This document shows, piece by piece, positions 53,375 through 62,837 of a DNA stretch of 64,000 nt. The stretch spans positions 62,001 through 126,000 of the forward strand of contig NZ_FTMD01000009.1 of assembly GCF_900156155.1 (NCBI RefSeq). The letters are read 5' to 3'. Source of the DNA: Aromatoleum tolulyticum. Its GTDB lineage: Bacteria; Pseudomonadota; Gammaproteobacteria; Burkholderiales; Rhodocyclaceae. How positions within the stretch are numbered: position 1 is the first letter of the stretch; each line of letters opens with the position of its first letter. The translations under genes and the position numbers were made by a program. A model generated the notes under the pieces. It saw nothing but the letters and a program-made list of their open reading frames with translations, searched no databases and was not told the origin of the DNA.

Positions 53375-54547
53375 ATGACCCACCCCCTCGTCATCGCCGG
53401 CAGCGGCCTCGCCGGATACAACCTCGCGCGCGAATTCCGCAAGCTCGACCGCGACACCCCGCTGATGATCCTGAGCCGCGACGCCGCAGGCTTCTACTCC
53501 AAGCCGATGCTGTCGAACGCGCTGTCGGCCAACAGGACGGCGGAGAGCCTTGTCATGAAATCCGCCGACAAGATGGCCGGCGAAGTGCTCGCGACGATCC
53601 GTCCCCAGGTCGAGATCGCGTCGATCGAGGCGGCAAACCGCATCGCGGTGCTGACGAGCGGCGAGCGCATCGCCTATCGCGACCTAGTCCTCGCCATCGG
53701 TGCCGATCCCATCCGCCTGCCCATCGGCGGCGACGGCGCGGCCGACATCCTTTCCGTGAACGACCTCGACGACTTCGCCCGCTTCGCCGCGCGGCTCGAT
53801 GGCGCGACGCGCGTCGTCGTGCTCGGCGCGGGGCTGATCGGCTGCGAATTCGCCAACGACATGCTCGCCCGCCGCATCGCCCCGACCGTCATCGACATCG
53901 CCGCCTGGCCGCTCGGCCGCCTGCTGCCCGAGGCCGCGGCCGCATGGTTCCGCCAGCAGCTCGAAGCGGCCGGCGTCACTTTCCGCATGAAGATCTCGGC
54001 CACCACCGTCGAACGCAACGGCGACGCCTACCGCGTCACGCTCGACGACGGCAGCGTCCTCGACGCCGATCTCGTGCTCTCCGCGGTCGGCCTGCGTCCG
54101 CGCACCGCGCTCGCCAGCGCCGCCGGCCTGACCGTGAATCGCGGCATCCGCGTCGACCGTCTGCTCGCCACCTCCGACGCCCACATCCACGCACTCGGCG
54201 ACTGCGCCGAAGTCGAAGGCCTCGTGCTGCCCTTCGTGATGCCGATCATGCACCAGGCGCGCGCGCTGGCCGCGACACTGGCCGGCAAGCCGACGCCGGT
54301 CGCCTACCCTGCGATGCCCGTCGTCGTGAAGACGCCCGCGTGCCCGACCGTCGTCTGCCCCCCGGCGGCGAACGCCGAAGGCAGCTGGCAGATCCAGCCC
54401 CAGCCGGACGGCGAGGGGGGGCTCGAAGGAGGCGTCGAAGCGCAATTCCTCGCGCCCGACGGCACGCTGCTCGGCTTCGCCCTGCTCGGCGCCGCAACCG
54501 CCCGCAAACAGGCACTCACGACGCGAACCCCCGCCGCACTTGGCTGA
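53375..54547 (+). CDS. Rubredoxin reductase (FAD/NAD(P)H pyridine nucleotide-disulfide oxidoreductase family)
   Basis: This 390-aa flavoprotein passes electrons from NAD(P)H to rubredoxin. The FAD-binding motif is IAGSGLAGYNLAREF near residue 7, the NAD-binding motif VVLGAGLIGCEFAND near residue 150, and the second FAD motif HALGDCAEVEG near 275. The C-terminal domain (about 310-390) is of the rubredoxin-reductase type (MPVVVKTPACPTVVCPP). Together with the two preceding genes it forms a complete NAD(P)H to peroxide chain. Specific partner choice is inferred from position. Confidence 0.88.
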   Translation: MTHPLVIAGSGLAGYNLAREFRKLDRDTPLMILSRDAAGFYSKPMLSNALSANRTAESLVMKSADKMAGEVLATIRPQVEIASIEAANRIAVLTSGERIAYRDLVLAIGADPIRLPIGGDGAADILSVNDLDDFARFAARLDGATRVVVLGAGLIGCEFANDMLARRIAPTVIDIAAWPLGRLLPEAAAAWFRQQLEAAGVTFRMKISATTVERNGDAYRVTLDDGSVLDADLVLSAVGLRPRTALASAAGLTVNRGIRVDRLLATSDAHIHALGDCAEVEGLVLPFVMPIMHQARALAATLAGKPTPVAYPAMPVVVKTPACPTVVCPPAANAEGSWQIQPQPDGEGGLEGGVEAQFLAPDGTLLGFALLGAATARKQALTTRTPAALG

Positions 54548-54592
54548 CACGGCGGGCGCGCTCCCGCGTCCCGGAGCCTCCGCGCTTCGGGT

Positions 54593-54598
54593 TACAAT
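54593..54598 (+). promoter_or_regulatory. Putative -10 element of aroG
   Basis: A TACAAT hexamer stands out in GC-rich DNA 30 bp before the aroG ATG; the -35 is not clear. A ribosome site GCGGAGCG lies just before the start codon. Confidence 0.45.
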
Positions 54599-54628
54599 CT
54601 TCCCCTTTGCTGCACTGCGGAGCGCGCC

Positions 54629-55708
54629 ATGCCTGTCGCCAATACCGAAAACCTCAACATCGTCGCCCTCGATCACATGCCCTCGCCCGAGGAGATCAAG
54701 GCGCGCGTCCCGCTGACCGAAAAAGCCGCCGAGGCGGTGCTGGCCGGTCGCCGGGCACTCAACAACATCCTCGACCGCAAGGACAACCGGATCTTCGTCG
54801 TCGTCGGCCCGTGCTCGATCCACGACCCCGTCGCCGGCGTCGACTACGCCCGCCGCCTGAAGGCGCTCGCGGACGAAGTGTCCGAGACCATGCTGCTCGT
54901 GATGCGCGTGTATTTCGAGAAACCGCGCACCTCCACCGGCTGGAAGGGCTACATCAACGATCCGTACATGGATGACTCCTTCCGCATCGACGAAGGCATG
55001 GAGAAGGCGCGCCGCTTCCTCATGGACGTGAACGAGATCGGCCTGCCCGCCGGCACCGAGGCGCTCGACCCGATCGCCCCGCAGTATTACGGCGACCTCA
55101 TCTCGTGGACCGCGATCGGCGCCCGCACCTCCGAGTCGCAGACCCACCGCGAGATGTCGTCCGGCCTGTCGACCCCGGTCGGCTTCAAGAACGCCACCGA
55201 CGGCGACCTCGAAGTCGCGATCAACGCCATCGTCTCCGCCTCGCACCCGCACAGCTTCCTCGGCATCAACGGCAAGGGCCAGTCGGCGATCCTGCGCACG
55301 CGCGGCAACCGCTACGGGCACGTCGTGCTGCGTGGTGGCGGCGGCCGTCCGAACTACGACACCGTGTCGATCTCACTCGCCGAACAGGCGCTCGCGAAGG
55401 CCAAGCTGCCGCAGAACATCGTCGTCGACTGCTCGCACGCCAACTCGTGGAAGAAGCCGGATCTGCAGCCGCTGGTCATGAAGGACGTGATCCACCAGAT
55501 CCGCGAAGGCAACCGGTCGGTCGTCGGCCTCATGATCGAAAGCTTCATCGAGCCGGGCAACCAGTCCATCCCTGCCGACCTGTCGCAGCTCAAGTACGGC
55601 TGCTCGGTCACCGACGCCTGCGTCGGCTGGGACGACACCGCCGATATGATCCGCAAGGCGCACGCCGTCCTGAGCGAAGCACTGCAACGCCGGAGCCGCG
55701 CCGAATGA
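54629..55708 (+). CDS. aroG: 3-deoxy-7-phosphoheptulonate synthase, class I (AroG type)
   Basis: This 359-aa enzyme condenses phosphoenolpyruvate and erythrose 4-phosphate in the first step of aromatic amino acid synthesis. Typical motifs are VVVGPCSIHDPVAGVDYA, RVYFEKPRTSTGWKGYINDP, GARTSESQTHREMSSGLS and VDCSHANSWKKPD. The length matches E. coli AroG/AroF/AroH. The stop overlaps the serB start (ATGA), so serB is translated from the same message. Feedback specificity (Phe, Tyr or Trp) cannot be told from this reading. Confidence 0.96.
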   Translation: MPVANTENLNIVALDHMPSPEEIKARVPLTEKAAEAVLAGRRALNNILDRKDNRIFVVVGPCSIHDPVAGVDYARRLKALADEVSETMLLVMRVYFEKPRTSTGWKGYINDPYMDDSFRIDEGMEKARRFLMDVNEIGLPAGTEALDPIAPQYYGDLISWTAIGARTSESQTHREMSSGLSTPVGFKNATDGDLEVAINAIVSASHPHSFLGINGKGQSAILRTRGNRYGHVVLRGGGGRPNYDTVSISLAEQALAKAKLPQNIVVDCSHANSWKKPDLQPLVMKDVIHQIREGNRSVVGLMIESFIEPGNQSIPADLSQLKYGCSVTDACVGWDDTADMIRKAHAVLSEALQRRSRAE

Positions 55709-56535
55709 ATCTAGTCGTACAGGGCGAGGACGTCGATTCGGTCGCCCTGAAAACCGTCGCAAAGCTCACCGGCGCCAGCGCCATCGAACAGATCACCCCG
55801 CAGGCCTTCCGCCTCGTCGGCGGGCATGAAAACGGCGAGATCGACGCGGTGTGCGCCACCGCCGCGCTCGACTGGGCCTGGGTCGCCCCCGGGCGCCGGC
55901 TCGCCGACTTCGGCCTCTTCGTCACCGACATGGACTCGACGCTGATCAACATAGAGTGCATCGACGAGATCGCCGACATGCAGGGCCTCAAGACCGAAGT
56001 GGCCGCGATCACCGAGGCCGCGATGCGCGGCGAGATCGATTTCACCGAATCGCTCACCCGCCGCGTGAGTCTGCTCGCCGGCCTGCCGGAATCGGCACTG
56101 ACGGAAGTGTACGAACAGCGCCTGCAGCTCAATCCCGGCGCCGAACGGCTGATGCGCGGCCTGAAGTCCGCCGGCATCCACACCGTGTTGGTGTCGGGCG
56201 GCTTCACCTACTTCACCGACCGCCTCAAGGCGCGCCTCGGCTTTGACGAAGCCCACGCGAACCGGCTCGAAGTCGTCGACGGCAAACTGACAGGACGCGT
56301 CAGCGGCCCCGTCGTGGACGGCGCCGCCAAAGCGGCCCACCTGCGCGCTGCGCGCGAGCGCCTCGGCCTGCGCCCGGATCAGGTCATCGCCGCCGGCGAC
56401 GGCGCGAACGACCTACCGATGCTCACCGAAGCCGGCTTCGGCGTCGCCTTCCGTGCCAAGCCGGTGCTGCGCAAGATCGCCGACTGCCGCCTCGACCACG
56501 TCGGCCTCGACGGCCTGCTCAATCTGTTCGCCTGA
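55705..56535 (+). CDS. serB: Phosphoserine phosphatase
   Basis: SerB (276 aa) makes serine from phosphoserine in the last step of its synthesis. The HAD motif is FVTDMDSTLINIECIDE (DxDST) near residue 76, followed by VLVSGGFTYFTDRLK and AAGDGANDLPML. The N-terminal 70 residues form the small domain common in proteobacterial SerB. It is coupled to aroG by an ATGA overlap and converges with the M14 peptidase gene 13 bp away. Confidence 0.95.
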   Translation: MNLVVQGEDVDSVALKTVAKLTGASAIEQITPQAFRLVGGHENGEIDAVCATAALDWAWVAPGRRLADFGLFVTDMDSTLINIECIDEIADMQGLKTEVAAITEAAMRGEIDFTESLTRRVSLLAGLPESALTEVYEQRLQLNPGAERLMRGLKSAGIHTVLVSGGFTYFTDRLKARLGFDEAHANRLEVVDGKLTGRVSGPVVDGAAKAAHLRAARERLGLRPDQVIAAGDGANDLPMLTEAGFGVAFRAKPVLRKIADCRLDHVGLDGLLNLFA

Positions 56536-56548
56536 AGAACTTCGATCC

Positions 56549-57676
56549 TCACGCACTCTCAAGGTGCGCGAGGATCGCGTTCAGCATCGCCGCACCCAGC
56601 CGCTTGCTGCGCGCACTGCTCCAGCCCGCATGCCCGTCGGGCATGTTGGCGTTGTCCTTGAACGGCATCTCCAGCGTCAACGACACGCAGCCGAAGCGGT
56701 GCGCCACCCATTTGCTCGCCAGCGACAGCAGCTCCTCGCCGAAACGCCCCGGCTTGTAGCCGTGTTCGGTCTGGAAGTCCGGACTCGCCGCCGACAATGC
56801 CGCGACCAGGCGAGCCTGCCGCGCTGCCGCCTCGGCGGTGAAGCCCGGCACCTCCTCGGCGGTCGAAAAGAACACGTAGGGCAGCGCCTCGTCGCCGTGG
56901 ATGTCGAGGAACAGCTCGCAGCCGGTCGCCTCCATCGCATTGCGCACATGGAAGACCTCGGGGCTCGCCTGCTCGTCGGGCGTGCGCCATTCGCGGTTCA
57001 GGTTGCGCCCCGCCGCGTTCGTGCGCAGGTTGCCGTGGATCGCCCCGTCCGGATTCATATTCGGCACGATGTAGAGCACGGCCCGTTCGCGGATGCGGCG
57101 CGCGACCGGGTCCGCCGCATCGAGCAGACGCTCGAGCAGGCCTTCGATGAACCACTCGGACATCGTCTCGCCCGGATGCTGGCGCGCGAGGATCCACACC
57201 GGCCGGTGTGCCGGCGCCTCCCGCCCGACGACGATGCGGTCGAGCTCGCGCCCTTCGACCGTCGATCCGACGCTGTCCACATGCGCGAAGGGCGAGGTCT
57301 CCGCCCATCCGACGAGATCCAGGTGGCGCTCGTAGGAATACGGCTCGAAGTACGCGTAATAGACGCTGTCGTGTTCCGGCGTGTGCTCGACGATCAGCCG
57401 GCCGTCCTCGAAGCGTGTCGCCACGACGCGGAACCAGTTGCGCCGGTCGTAGGACGCGACGCAGCGGTACTCCGGCCATCCGTCCGGATACGCCGCCTCC
57501 GCGGCATTCTCGAACACCATGCGCAGGCTGCGCCCCGCCGCCCCCTGCACGCGGAAGTGGAACCACTGGCGAAACTCCGCGGCATTGTCCGCGCGCAGGC
57601 GCAGGCGGATGTCCTCCGGCTTGTCGAGGCTCAGCACCTCGATCGCGCCGGAGTCGAAGCTGGAACTGATCTTCAT
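56549..57676 (-). CDS. M14 family zinc carboxypeptidase
   Basis: This 375-aa protein belongs to the cytosolic-carboxypeptidase-like M14 group. An N-terminal beta domain (about 1-125; DNAAEFRQWFHFRVQGAAGR) precedes the peptidase domain with zinc ligands in RQHPGETMSEWFIEG (HxxE) and the His of DIHGDEALPYVFF. The catalytic Glu is probably in SLTLEMPFKDN. NMNPDGAIHGNLRTNAAGRN is the family's substrate-binding stretch. No signal peptide is visible. ATG 57676 is chosen; yaaA is 10 bp upstream on the same strand, so they form a pair. Confidence 0.9.
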   Translation of the reverse strand: MKISSSFDSGAIEVLSLDKPEDIRLRLRADNAAEFRQWFHFRVQGAAGRSLRMVFENAAEAAYPDGWPEYRCVASYDRRNWFRVVATRFEDGRLIVEHTPEHDSVYYAYFEPYSYERHLDLVGWAETSPFAHVDSVGSTVEGRELDRIVVGREAPAHRPVWILARQHPGETMSEWFIEGLLERLLDAADPVARRIRERAVLYIVPNMNPDGAIHGNLRTNAAGRNLNREWRTPDEQASPEVFHVRNAMEATGCELFLDIHGDEALPYVFFSTAEEVPGFTAEAAARQARLVAALSAASPDFQTEHGYKPGRFGEELLSLASKWVAHRFGCVSLTLEMPFKDNANMPDGHAGWSSARSKRLGAAMLNAILAHLESA

Positions 57677-57686
57677 GTCCGCCCCC

Positions 57687-58472
57687 TCACTCGACGCGCC
57701 GGCGGAACACCAGCGTGTCCTTGTCGGACGCATCGGGCGCGAACGCGTAACCGTCCAGATCGAACCCCTTCAGCCCCTCGACATCCTCGACGCGGTTGCG
57801 GATCGCGTAGCGGCACATCAGACCGCGCGCGCGCTTCGCGTAGAAGCTGATGATCTTGTAGCGCCCGTTCTTCCAGTCCTCGAACACCGGCGTCACGACC
57901 GGCGCCGCAAGCTTTGCCGGCATCACCGACTTGAAGTATTCCTCGGAAGCCAGATTGACCAGCACCGGCACGGCCCCCGCCTCGCGTTCCTGTGCGAGCA
58001 AGCCGTTAAGCGCCACGGTCAGCTTGTCGCCCCAGAAGGCATACAGGTTCTTCCCGCGCGGAGTCGCCAGCCGCGTCCCCATCTCCAGGCGATACGCCTG
58101 CATCAGGTCCAGCGGCCGCAGCAGGCCGTACAGGCCCGACAGGATGCGCAGATGCGCCTGCGCCCATTCGAGTTCCGCCGGCGACAGGGTCTGCGCGTCC
58201 AGACCTTCATACACGTCGCCGTTGAACGCCAGCACCGCCTGCTTCGCGTTCGCGAGCGAGAACGGCGGCGCCCAGGTCTCGTAGCGCGCCACGTTCAGCG
58301 TCGCCAGCTGGTCGGAGATATCCATCAGCGCGGAAACCTCGGCGGGCGACTTCTCGCGCATCACCGCGATCAATTCGGCCGCGTCCGCGAGGTAGTCGGG
58401 CTGCGTATGCACAGCGGTCACCGGCGGCGTTTCATAGTCGAGCGCCTTGGCCGGGGAGATCACGAAAATCAT
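57687..58472 (-). CDS. yaaA: YaaA family peroxide-stress protein (UPF0246)
   Basis: This 261-aa protein matches YaaA from the start ([17 protein letters not shown]) to the end. Conserved stretches include [33 protein letters not shown] and [11 protein letters not shown]. In E. coli YaaA lowers free iron and DNA damage under hydrogen peroxide stress and has DNA-binding and lyase-like folds. ATG 58472 is the family start; the open frame continues further upstream but without conservation. It is divergent from bioA. Confidence 0.93.
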   Translation of the reverse strand: MIFVISPAKALDYETPPVTAVHTQPDYLADAAELIAVMREKSPAEVSALMDISDQLATLNVARYETWAPPFSLANAKQAVLAFNGDVYEGLDAQTLSPAELEWAQAHLRILSGLYGLLRPLDLMQAYRLEMGTRLATPRGKNLYAFWGDKLTVALNGLLAQEREAGAVPVLVNLASEEYFKSVMPAKLAAPVVTPVFEDWKNGRYKIISFYAKRARGLMCRYAIRNRVEDVEGLKGFDLDGYAFAPDASDKDTLVFRRRVE

Positions 58473-58620
58473 GGGGATCGGTTCTTCGGGTTGGGGATGG
58501 CACATGTTAGCAAATCGTGCCGCCGACGCCCTCACTCGCCTCTCCGCAGCCGCCCCTCCGGGTTTGACAGGAGACCCCGGTTGCGCGACATTTATTGGTT
58601 GCACCCCGCCGGAACCCCTG

Positions 58621-59940
58621 ATGCACGCCCCCTCCCTGCTCGACCGATCCCTCAAGTCCGTCTGGCACCCCTGCACGCAGATGAAGCAGCACGAACATCT
58701 GCCGCTGGTGCCCATCGTGCGCGGCGAGGGGCCGTGGCTGATCGATGCGGACGGCCGGCGCCTGCTCGACGGCATCAGCTCCTGGTGGGTGAACCTCTTC
58801 GGTCACTGCAACCCGCGCATCAACGCCGCCCTGCGTGACCAGCTCGAGCGCCTCGAACACGTGATGCTCGCCGGCTTCACGCACGAACCGGTGGTCCAGC
58901 TCTCCGAGCGCCTCGCCGCCCTCACCGGCCACCGTCTCGGTCACGCCTTCTACGCCTCCGACGGCGCCTCGGCGACCGAGATCGCGCTGAAGATGAGCGC
59001 CCACTACTGGCGCAACGTCGGCCGGCCGGAAAAGTCGCGCTTCGTCAGCCTCGCCGGCAGCTACCACGGCGAGACCGTCGGCGCGCTCGCCGTCACCGAC
59101 GTCGCGATCTTCCGCGACGCCTACGCCCCGCTCGTACGCCCCGGCAGCATCGTGCCGACCCCGGACGCCCGCCTCGCCGAACCCGGCGAATCGGCGGCCG
59201 ACGTCGCGCGTCGCGCCGCGGTGGCGCTCGAAGCGCACCTCGCCGAACATCACGCCGAAACCGCTGCGCTGATCGTCGAACCGCTCGTGCAAGGTGCCTC
59301 CGGCATGGTCATGTACGACCCCGAATACCTGCGCCTCGCCCGCGCGCTGTGCGACCGCTACGAAGTGCACCTCGTCGCCGACGAGATCGCGGTCGGCTGC
59401 GGGCGCACCGGAACCTTCTTCGCCTGCGAGCAGGCCGCCATCTGGCCCGACTTCATCTGCCTGTCGAAGGGCATCTCCGGCGGCTACCTGCCGCTGTCGC
59501 TGGTGCTCACTACCGACACGATCTACGCCGCCTTCTACGACGAAGCGACGGCCCGTGGCTTCCTGCACTCTCACTCCTACACCGGCAACCCGCTCGCCTG
59601 CCGCGCGGCGCTCGCGACGCTCGACATCTTCGAGCAGGACGACGTCCTCGCCGCCAACCGCGGCCTCGCACAACGGCTCGGCGACGCGGTCCGCGCCCGC
59701 TTCGGCGACCATCCGGCAGTCAGCCACCTGCGCCAGCGCGGCATGATCCTCGCGTTCGACGTCGAGTGCGAGCGCCCCGACTTCTCGCGCCGCTTCTTCT
59801 CCGCGGCGCTCGAACACGGCGTTCTGCTGCGCCCCATCGGCAACACCGTGTACTTCATGCCGCCCTACGTGCTCGACGACGACCACGTCGCCCACCTCGT
59901 CGCCGGGGCCGCCGCCGCGCTCGCCGAAGCGCTGGCCTGA
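58621..59940 (+). CDS. bioA: Adenosylmethionine-8-amino-7-oxononanoate aminotransferase
   Basis: BioA (439 aa) converts KAPA to DAPA using SAM as amino donor, a late step of biotin synthesis. It begins [20 protein letters not shown], typical of BioA, and has [34 protein letters not shown] and the PLP lysine in [14 protein letters not shown]. It is the first gene of bioAFHC(D). A TTGACA lies at 58564-58569 but no good -10 is seen at 16-18 bp, and I could not find a clear BirA operator. bioF follows after 6 bp. Confidence 0.95.
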   Translation: MHAPSLLDRSLKSVWHPCTQMKQHEHLPLVPIVRGEGPWLIDADGRRLLDGISSWWVNLFGHCNPRINAALRDQLERLEHVMLAGFTHEPVVQLSERLAALTGHRLGHAFYASDGASATEIALKMSAHYWRNVGRPEKSRFVSLAGSYHGETVGALAVTDVAIFRDAYAPLVRPGSIVPTPDARLAEPGESAADVARRAAVALEAHLAEHHAETAALIVEPLVQGASGMVMYDPEYLRLARALCDRYEVHLVADEIAVGCGRTGTFFACEQAAIWPDFICLSKGISGGYLPLSLVLTTDTIYAAFYDEATARGFLHSHSYTGNPLACRAALATLDIFEQDDVLAANRGLAQRLGDAVRARFGDHPAVSHLRQRGMILAFDVECERPDFSRRFFSAALEHGVLLRPIGNTVYFMPPYVLDDDHVAHLVAGAAAALAEALA

Positions 59941-59946
59941 CCGCTC

Positions 59947-61107
59947 ATGCTGCTCGATTCACTCAAGGCCGACCTGGCCGAACTCGACGCCCAATCCCTG
60001 CGCCGCGTGCGCCGCAGCCTCGACACGCCCTGCGGCCCGCACGCACGCGTCGACGGCCGCGACATGCTCGCCTTCTGCAGCAACGACTACCTCGGCCTCG
60101 CCGCCGAGCCCGAACTCGCCGCCGCGCTCAAGGCCGGCGCCGACCGCTGGGGCAGCGGCTCGGGCGCCTCGCATCTGGTCAGCGGCCATTACACCGTGCA
60201 TGACGAGCTCGAGCGCCGGCTCGCCGCCTTCGTCGGCTGCGAACGCGCGCTCTACCTGTCGACCGGCTTCATGGCCAATTCCGGCGTGATCCCCGCCCTC
60301 GTCGGCCGCGGCGACGCGATCTTCGCCGACCGCCTCAACCACGCCTCTCTCGTCGACGGCGCGCTGCTCTCGCGTGCCGACCTGCACCGCTACCCGCACG
60401 CCGATCTCAGCGCGCTCGAACGTGCGCTGGCCGCGAGCACGGCCAAACGCAAGCTGATCGTCACCGACTCGGTGTTCAGCATGGACGGCGACGTCGCCCC
60501 GCTCGCCGAACTGCTCGCGCTCGCCGACCGCTTCGACGCGTGGCTGATGGTCGACGACGCCCACGGCTTCGGCGTGCTCGGCCCCGACGGCCGCGGCGCC
60601 CTGCGCGAAGCCGGGCTCGCGTCGTGGCGCCTCGTCTACGTCGGCACGCTGGGCAAGGCCGCCGGCGTCTCCGGCGCCTTCATCGCCGGTCACGCCGACG
60701 TCGTCGAATGGCTGATGCAGAAGGCCCGCACCTACATCTTCACGACCGGCGCCCCGCCCGCCCTCGCGACCGCCCTGCTGAAAAGCCTCGAGCTCATCGA
60801 ACACGGCGCCGAGCGCCGACGCCACCTCGCCGCACTGATCGAGCAGCTTCACGCGGAACTCAAACTCCGGCGCTGGCAGCTGATGCCCTCGCGCACCCCG
60901 ATCCAGCCGGTCGTGATCGGCGACAACGCCGAGACGGTCGCCGCCGCACGCGCGCTGTGGGACGCCGGCCTGTGGGTGCCGGCGATCCGCCCGCCCACGG
61001 TCCCGCAAGGCAGCGCCCGGCTGCGCATTTCCCTGACGGCCGCACACACCCACCAGGACGTCGAGCGCCTCGTCACCGCACTGATGCAGCTGGAGCGCGC
61101 CGCTTGA
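59947..61107 (+). CDS. bioF: 8-amino-7-oxononanoate synthase
   Basis: BioF (386 aa) condenses pimeloyl-ACP (or CoA) with alanine to give KAPA, using PLP. Motifs include [52 protein letters not shown] and the PLP lysine in [13 protein letters not shown]. The stop overlaps the bioH start (TTGA). Confidence 0.96.
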   Translation: MLLDSLKADLAELDAQSLRRVRRSLDTPCGPHARVDGRDMLAFCSNDYLGLAAEPELAAALKAGADRWGSGSGASHLVSGHYTVHDELERRLAAFVGCERALYLSTGFMANSGVIPALVGRGDAIFADRLNHASLVDGALLSRADLHRYPHADLSALERALAASTAKRKLIVTDSVFSMDGDVAPLAELLALADRFDAWLMVDDAHGFGVLGPDGRGALREAGLASWRLVYVGTLGKAAGVSGAFIAGHADVVEWLMQKARTYIFTTGAPPALATALLKSLELIEHGAERRRHLAALIEQLHAELKLRRWQLMPSRTPIQPVVIGDNAETVAAARALWDAGLWVPAIRPPTVPQGSARLRISLTAAHTHQDVERLVTALMQLERAA

Positions 61108-61853
61108 GCGCGCTGCCGCTGGTCCTGCTGCACGGCTGGGGCGTCGATCCGCGCGTCTGGTCCGGCCTGCGCGACGCCCTGCCGGCCGGCCTTGCCACCC
61201 TCGCCCCGGCCCTGCCCGGCCACGGCGACGCCCTCCCGCCCCCTTCCGCCGATCTCGCCGCGTGGAGCGACGCGCTGCTTCCCGCCCTGCCCGAACGTGC
61301 CGTGCTGTGCGGCTGGTCGCTCGGCAGCCTGATCGCGCTCGACCTTGCCCGCCGCCATCCCGGACGGGTCGCCCGCCTGATCCTCATCGGCGCCACACCC
61401 TGCTTCGTCGCCCGCAGCGGCGACGCCCCGTGGCCCCACGGTCTCGACGCCGCGACGGTCGCCGCCTTCAACGCAAGCTTCGCAACGGATCCTGCCGGCA
61501 CGCAGAAGAAGTTCATTGCCCTGCAGGCGCTCGGCGACGCATGCCGGCGGGCCGTCGCGGCAGACCTCGCCGCCGCCCTCGCCGATGCCGGGCCTGCCCG
61601 CGCGCCGGGCCTCTCCTGCGGGCTGGAACTTCTCGCGGACACCGACCTCCGCGCCCGCGTGCCGGAGATTCACCAGCCCACGCAGCTGATCCACGGCGCG
61701 GGCGACGCGCTGATGCCGCTCGCCGCAGCGCAGTGGCTCGCGCACCAACTTCCGAACGCACGGCTCACGCGCTTCGACGACTGCGGCCACGCGCCCTTCC
61801 TGTCGCGCCCGCAGGAATGCGCCGCGCTCATCGCGGGAAGCCTCGATGACTGA
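61104..61853 (+). CDS. bioH: Pimeloyl-ACP methyl ester carboxylesterase BioH
   Basis: BioH (249 aa) is an alpha/beta hydrolase that frees pimeloyl-ACP from its methyl ester. The start [16 protein letters not shown], nucleophile motif CGWSLGSL and terminal His motif [12 protein letters not shown] are typical, with the Asp likely in [17 protein letters not shown] 61104 is chosen: it overlaps the bioF stop and has GGAG eight bases upstream; no ATG precedes the conserved start. The end overlaps bioC by 8 bp. Confidence 0.92.
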   Translation: MSALPLVLLHGWGVDPRVWSGLRDALPAGLATLAPALPGHGDALPPPSADLAAWSDALLPALPERAVLCGWSLGSLIALDLARRHPGRVARLILIGATPCFVARSGDAPWPHGLDAATVAAFNASFATDPAGTQKKFIALQALGDACRRAVAADLAAALADAGPARAPGLSCGLELLADTDLRARVPEIHQPTQLIHGAGDALMPLAAAQWLAHQLPNARLTRFDDCGHAPFLSRPQECAALIAGSLDD

Positions 61854-62658
61854 GCGGCATCGCCACAAGCAGCGGGTGCGCAAGGCCTTCGACAGCGCCG
61901 CGGACAGCTACGACCGTGCCGCCGCCGTCCAGCGCGAAGTCTGTCATCGCCTGGCGGCCCTCGCGGCGGCAACGCCCCCGTCCGGATCCGTCTCCCGCAT
62001 CCTCGACGCCGGCTGCGGGACCGGCTTCGGCCTCGACCTGATCGCGCGCGCCCATCCGGCAGCGCAAATCGTCGCGCTCGATTTCGCTCCGGCCATGCTC
62101 ACACGCCTGCGCCAGAACAGCCCCGCCGCAGCGGTCGCACCGCTGTGCGCCGACCTCGAAGCCTTGCCGCTGGCATCCGGCGCCATCGATGCAGTCTGGT
62201 CCAGCCTCGCGCTGCAGTGGTGCGACCCGGAGCTCGCGCTCGCCGAGATGGCCCGTGCCCTGCGCCCCGGCGGCGTCGCGTGGATCGCGACCCTCGGCCC
62301 CGCGACCCTGTGGGAACTGCGCGAAGCCTTCGCACGCGTCGACGAAGCGAGCCACGTGATCCGCTTCCACCCGCCATCCGACTGGATCGCGGCCGCCGCG
62401 AAGGCGGGCCTCACGCCCATCGCCCGCGATCTGGATCCCGCCTACGCGCTGGCTCCCGACCTGCGCGGCCTGCTGCGCGACATCAAGGCCATCGGCGCGC
62501 ACAGCGTCGGCGAACAGCGGCGCCGCAAGCCCCTCGGACGCGCGGCCTGGCGCACCCTGGAAGCCGCCTACGAAGCGCACCGCCGCCCCGACGGACTGCT
62601 GCCCGCCACCTACGACCTCATCCTGCTCGCCCTCGAGAAACCGGAAGCAGTGTCATGA
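61846..62658 (+). CDS. bioC: Malonyl-ACP O-methyltransferase BioC
   Basis: BioC (270 aa) methylates malonyl-ACP with SAM to prime pimelate synthesis on the fatty acid machinery. It begins with the family's KQRVRKAFDSAADSYDRAA and has the SAM motif ILDAGCGTGFGLDL, then SSLALQWCDPELALAEMARA. ATG 61846 overlaps bioH. The stop codon lies inside the left arm of a 183-bp inverted-repeat element that separates bioC from bioD. Confidence 0.93.
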   Translation: MTERHRHKQRVRKAFDSAADSYDRAAAVQREVCHRLAALAAATPPSGSVSRILDAGCGTGFGLDLIARAHPAAQIVALDFAPAMLTRLRQNSPAAAVAPLCADLEALPLASGAIDAVWSSLALQWCDPELALAEMARALRPGGVAWIATLGPATLWELREAFARVDEASHVIRFHPPSDWIAAAAKAGLTPIARDLDPAYALAPDLRGLLRDIKAIGAHSVGEQRRRKPLGRAAWRTLEAAYEAHRRPDGLLPATYDLILLALEKPEAVS

Positions 62659-62832
62659 GTGGCAGGTTCGTTGAAGAACGCGCGAAAAGGGGGCAAGCTT
62701 TCCAGAATGCGCGCGCAATCGCCGTCAGGCAAGGCGCGAACCACAGCCGGGTTGAACACCCGGCACGGATTCACAACGCCGCATGGCGGTGATTGCGCGC
62801 GAATTCGACAACGAACCTGCAACTCATGACAC
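62650..62832. repeat. 183-bp palindromic element between bioC and bioD
   Basis: The outer arms (62650-62684 and 62796-62832) are inverted copies: the first 24 bp match at 23 positions (GTGTCATGAGT..GCAGGTTCGTTG), then CGCGCG is shared after a small indel. Inside lie a 14-bp inverted pair (62711-62724 and 62787-62800, one mismatch) and an apical perfect hairpin GCCGGGT-TGAAC-ACCCGGC (62746-62764). The bioC stop and one candidate bioD ATG (62826) lie within the arms. Confidence 0.85.
62655..62792 (+). other. Possible small coupled reading frame inside the palindrome (45 aa)
   Basis: An ATG overlaps the bioC stop (ATGA) and opens a 45-codon frame, MSGRFVEERAKRGQAFQNAR and on, ending at TGA 62790-62792. 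The minus-strand reading of the other arm starts MSCRFVVEFAR, so the likeness follows from the inverted repeat. Whether it is translated is unknown; it may only carry ribosomes through the hairpin. Confidence 0.25.
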
Positions 62833-62837
62833 CATCC

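Noticed and set aside
58473-58620. BirA operator and strong promoter before bioA
   Set aside because: TTGACA at 58564 has no acceptable -10 at 16-18 bp, and no TTGTAAACC/GGTTTACAA-type dyad is seen.
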